Below, piece after piece: positions 61,201 through 64,000 of a stretch of 64,000 nt of DNA. Origin of the DNA: Daphnia pulex (taxonomy: Eukaryota > Arthropoda > Branchiopoda > Diplostraca > Daphniidae); assembly GCF_021134715.1 (NCBI RefSeq), contig NC_060026.1, positions 7,369,001-7,433,000 on the forward strand. Direction: 5' to 3'. Both the position numbers and the translations under genes were made by a program. Positions within the stretch are counted from its first letter, which is position 1. Each line of letters opens with the position of its first letter. The notes beneath the pieces were generated by a model. That model worked only from the letters and a program-made list of their open reading frames with translations. It made no database searches and was not told the DNA's origin.

Positions 61201-61679
61201 AAAAAGAAGAAAGAAAAGAAATGCTAGACTTACTCACAGTCTACATTCCAAACTGACACCAATTTGATGTTCTTTATCACCTCTACTCAAAACCGTAAGC
61301 AGGAACGTCATTATCAGAGGAGACTTAAACTTCAGATACAGCCTATGAGATCCCGGGGTCGCCTAGCCAGTTAGGAGCCGAAGGGCCGTCTAAAATCTGC
61401 TTTAAAAAGAAGATTACGACCCAGACCAGTGTTTTGGAGTTAGAGAAAAAGGAATGGAGAATATCATTGTATGTTTTATGTAGAATGAGAGAAGAAATTA
61501 TAATACGCCCATGCATCAGCAAGGCACATTCGGCCTTTTGCTGATTGTTGCTGCAAAATAGGACTTAATTTGGCCAACCATAAAGAAATATATTTGGCGT
61601 CCTCGTCCAAATGGTAAGTTTCAGGTAACTTACTATTTGGGCAAGGAGACCAACGTTGACAATTTTGGGCTGTTTTTTC

Positions 61680-61916
61680 AGCAGATGCACCACCGGACAC
61701 AGGGACCAGCACCGGTCCTACAGCACCACAATCGTCAGCACCTTAAGAAGCTCCACCGGACACCGTAATAAATGTGAAGAAGCTGCTGAATATCATGCAG
61801 GAAATGTTGAATTTCACGCAGAGAACACCCGATATTGACAACCACCAGCTTGTCCCACATAGTGCTAACAAACACCCACCAACTGGTGCCCCGGGTAGAG
61901 ATAAGGGAGACCTCTA
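61680..61916 (+). pseudogene. Exon-like piece with one in-frame stop
   Basis: After a TTTTTTCAG acceptor the frame reads DAPPDTGTSTGPTAPQSSAP, then TAA, then EAPPDTVINVKKLLNIMQEM and NFTQRTPDIDNHQLVPHSAN to a stop at 61914. It may be the N-terminal part of the Mutator-like gene that follows. Unrecognised. Confidence 0.3.
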
Positions 61917-62159
61917 AAAGACGGAAAAGTCTTCTTTCGGATATTTCCGCAAATGGTTTGATATGTCACCAGCTTACAGAAAACACCCACAACGCAATCA
62001 TCGAAGTTCAGCAAACCATCCGCCAGACCACGGGAATCATCGCCGGGAAAATCTGCATATTTAATGGAAAATCAATTAATAAATAATTAAATATTGTATG
62101 TAGATTCCAATCTTCAAGAACGCAAAAAAGACGTGTAAACAGAGAAGGAAAATTTTAAG

Positions 62160-63420
62160 CCACCTACACGCATCATATTCGACGAAATCAAGAAGAACAA
62201 AGGAGCTGGCAGGGAGACACATGCCGAACATCGAAAACGTTACTCGACGTTTAAGGTAACTCGTTTTTTAAATTTTTAAAACAATCAAATTAAATCCGTC
62301 TAATACTTATTTACTTACTCCAGATACCTAAGATCCAAACGCTTGCCTCCTAACCCAAGGACCGATGAGCCATTTTTTAATATCGACGTATCCTTCTTCC
62401 CTGCTGATTTTTTCAAGGAGCTGTATTTTCTGGAACGGGAAACAATAGGACATTCCGCTTGCTTTTCTTCACATCTATAATGAAGAGGCAGATGGAGGAA
62501 TGCAAAATGTGGTTCCTGGACCTTTCCACTTCATTCGTGATCCCATCAAACAGGTAGAATCTAATTATTTTTCCCATGTATCTACTAAAAATAATTTTTC
62601 CTACTTGGTCTCCATAAACTGGATGATCAATAATGAAAAAGGAGATTTGAAGAAGATCCCATTGCTCTTTTTCTGCATGACACGACGACGGGCAGTTGAT
62701 TACGTTGCAATCTTCGACAAACTGAATGTATTAAACAAGCATTAGGCCTAAAAATTTCTTATTAACCTTCTACTATGTTATTACAGTATGTTTTAGAAAT
62801 CATGCCCCTTCCAAAGGGTTCAACGCTTCGTCACCGACTTCGGAAGAGCCATCTTTGTTGCTTCAGAAAATTTTTCGCCCATTGTGTCCACTTGGGATGC
62901 AATATTCATTGGTGTCAATCCATCATGAAAAAAATCCACGACTTCAAACTTTCAGTGGAATACAACAAAAAAGGCCCTAATCCAGTTCGGGACTTTGTAT
63001 TTCACTTACTCTGCCTCGCCTATCTTCCAGGTAACATTTAATTATTAAATTTTCACGATTATAATTCTGAATTTGTTATTATTACTTAGCTCAGAAGATA
63101 CCATCGGTTTTCGACTCCTTGCGGACTACGGCACCACCAGAACTGGGTAGGTTACTGGACTACATGGAGCGAAACTGGAATCAAGGTCGATTCTGGACTT
63201 CGGCTCACTGGTCGCGCTACAACCTGCTTTTACGTACAAATAACAAATGCGAAGGCCTGCACAACGATTGGAATAAGGTAACGTTTTATTTAACATATAC
63301 AAAAAAACTATTTTTAATAATGGTTAATTTCTAACAGTTGGCGGTTAGACCTTATCTGCCATTTTACAGAATGACCATGGTGCAAACTATGCGCGTGCAA
63401 CTATGAACAACTATGCGACG
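62160..63420 (+). mobile_element. Mutator-like (MULE) transposase gene with spliceosomal introns, decayed
   Basis: Spliced pieces: MPNIENVTRRLR to 62255, joined in phase to YLRSKRLPPNPRTDEP from 62324; KKIPLLFFCMTRRRAVDYVA to 62726; 62787-63030 YVLEIMPLPKGSTL and GCNIHWCQSIMKKIHDFKL; 63090-63277 QKIPSVFDSLRTTAPPELGR and LLRTNNKCEGLHNDWNK; 63338 on, LAVRPYLPFYRM. The order and motifs (HWCQ, TNN-x-EG-x-H) are those of the MULE transposase domain common in arthropods. The catalytic aspartate segment FVTDFGRAIFVA is readable only one base out of frame, and the DGTF block is also broken, so it is probably inactive. It may continue past 63.4 kb. Confidence 0.75.
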
Positions 63421-64000
63421 ACGTCAAGTTAACCCAGAAATTACTTTCCCACGAGAAGATAATACCCTTACAAACATTATGCTAAAGTTTGAAATTTTGG
63501 AATATGAAAGGATAATAAAAGACAAAATAGCAGCTGAGCAGTGTTACGTGACAAATTGTATATTTCATGTTTGCCTGCACTTTAAATTGGAATACCTCAA
63601 CTGAAAGTATGAATAAACTTAAAATTTTAATGCTTGAACTTATTGATGCTTCTCATCTTTTGAAAGAAACAATACAAAAAACCTACAATACTTGTGCTAA
63701 AATTTTTCAGGTAAGGAACGGGGAACCTTCACCGACAGTAATGTCTATTATAACCATTCAGAAATGTTCCAAAATATTTCAACATTATTTTTACACCTGA
63801 ACTTGGAATACTTAAGGTAACAATTACTACATGTGAAATCAATATAAGAAATTAACTATGAAGAGTTTAGCAGTGTTACGTAGTCAGCTGCTGCCCAATG
63901 TAGGTAAACCTGTACGATATCCACTAACAGGAATGCAAATACAATAGTAAGATAATTTAATCACCTGAACTTGGAATCTTAGGTTAAGTACTCTCACATT
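63421..64000. other. End of window, possible 3' part of the MULE gene and non-coding sequence
   Basis: Short frames at 63413-63604 and 63567-63800 may be C-terminal transposase sequence but carry no motif. The phrase ACCTGAACTTGGAAT recurs at about 63797 and 63963. Confidence 0.3.

Noticed and set aside
60764-61201. Lys/Glu-rich plus-strand and Leu/Ser-rich minus-strand frames
   Set aside because: Explained by a purine-rich low-complexity tract; no motif or splice structure.
1-64000. CRISPR array, bacterial operon or phage features
   Set aside because: No regularly spaced repeats of the right size, no Shine-Dalgarno-led gene strings; the window is clearly eukaryotic.

Overview
This is a eukaryotic window. 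Coding information is split into short exons with GT..AG introns mostly of 50-150 bp, there are AATAAA polyadenylation signals and TTCAGTC-type arthropod initiators, and nearly every mobile element is of an animal class (BEL/Pao, Gypsy, hAT, Mutator-like). Gene density, short introns and gene content suggest an arthropod, most likely a small crustacean such as Daphnia. The organism call is an inference; nothing in the sequence names the species.

Layout. 1-0.9 kb: 5' part of a MAF1 (RNA polymerase III repressor) gene on the minus strand, cut by the window edge. 0.9-6.2 kb: non-coding, with one 251-bp terminal-inverted-repeat element. 6.2-21.8 kb: three tandem plus-strand copies of 5-aminolevulinate synthase (ALAS), each with 11 coding exons. 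22.1-27.7 kb: LMBRD1-like lysosomal cobalamin transporter (minus), acyl-CoA-binding protein (minus), a RING-finger membrane protein (minus), and a small repeat protein (plus) whose start codon lies 2 bp from that of the RING gene. 28.0-30.8 kb: an intron-containing but broken INTS2 (Integrator subunit 2) pseudogene. 31-37.5 kb: a decayed BEL/Pao pol on the minus strand, split by a 3.68-kb foldback element with ~730-bp inverted arms; the left arm itself carries a 557-bp hAT-type insertion. 37.7-64 kb: mostly transposon graveyard (solo LTR, second BEL/Pao fragment, gag remnant, Gypsy fragments, Tc1-like end, an intron-containing Mutator-like transposase) with a few unrecognised coding-like exons.

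The centrepiece is the ALAS array. ALAS condenses glycine and succinyl-CoA in the first step of haem synthesis. All three copies keep an open spliced frame (535, 536 and 538 residues), the catalytic lysine and three N-terminal Cys-Pro haem-regulatory-type motifs. In all three the start codon is alone at the end of exon 1. Copies 2 and 3 have a 5'-UTR hairpin with a bulged C and a CAGUGU loop, resembling an iron-responsive element; copy 1 has the same stem with an altered loop. Intron comparison shows a patchwork of which two copies match, as expected from repeated gene conversion. A decayed fragment of the LMBRD1 last exon behind copy 1 records an unequal duplication. LMBRD1 faces ALAS-3 tail to tail. 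LMBRD1 supplies cobalamin, the cofactor of the mutase that makes succinyl-CoA, so the neighbourhood is metabolically suggestive, but a functional link is speculation.
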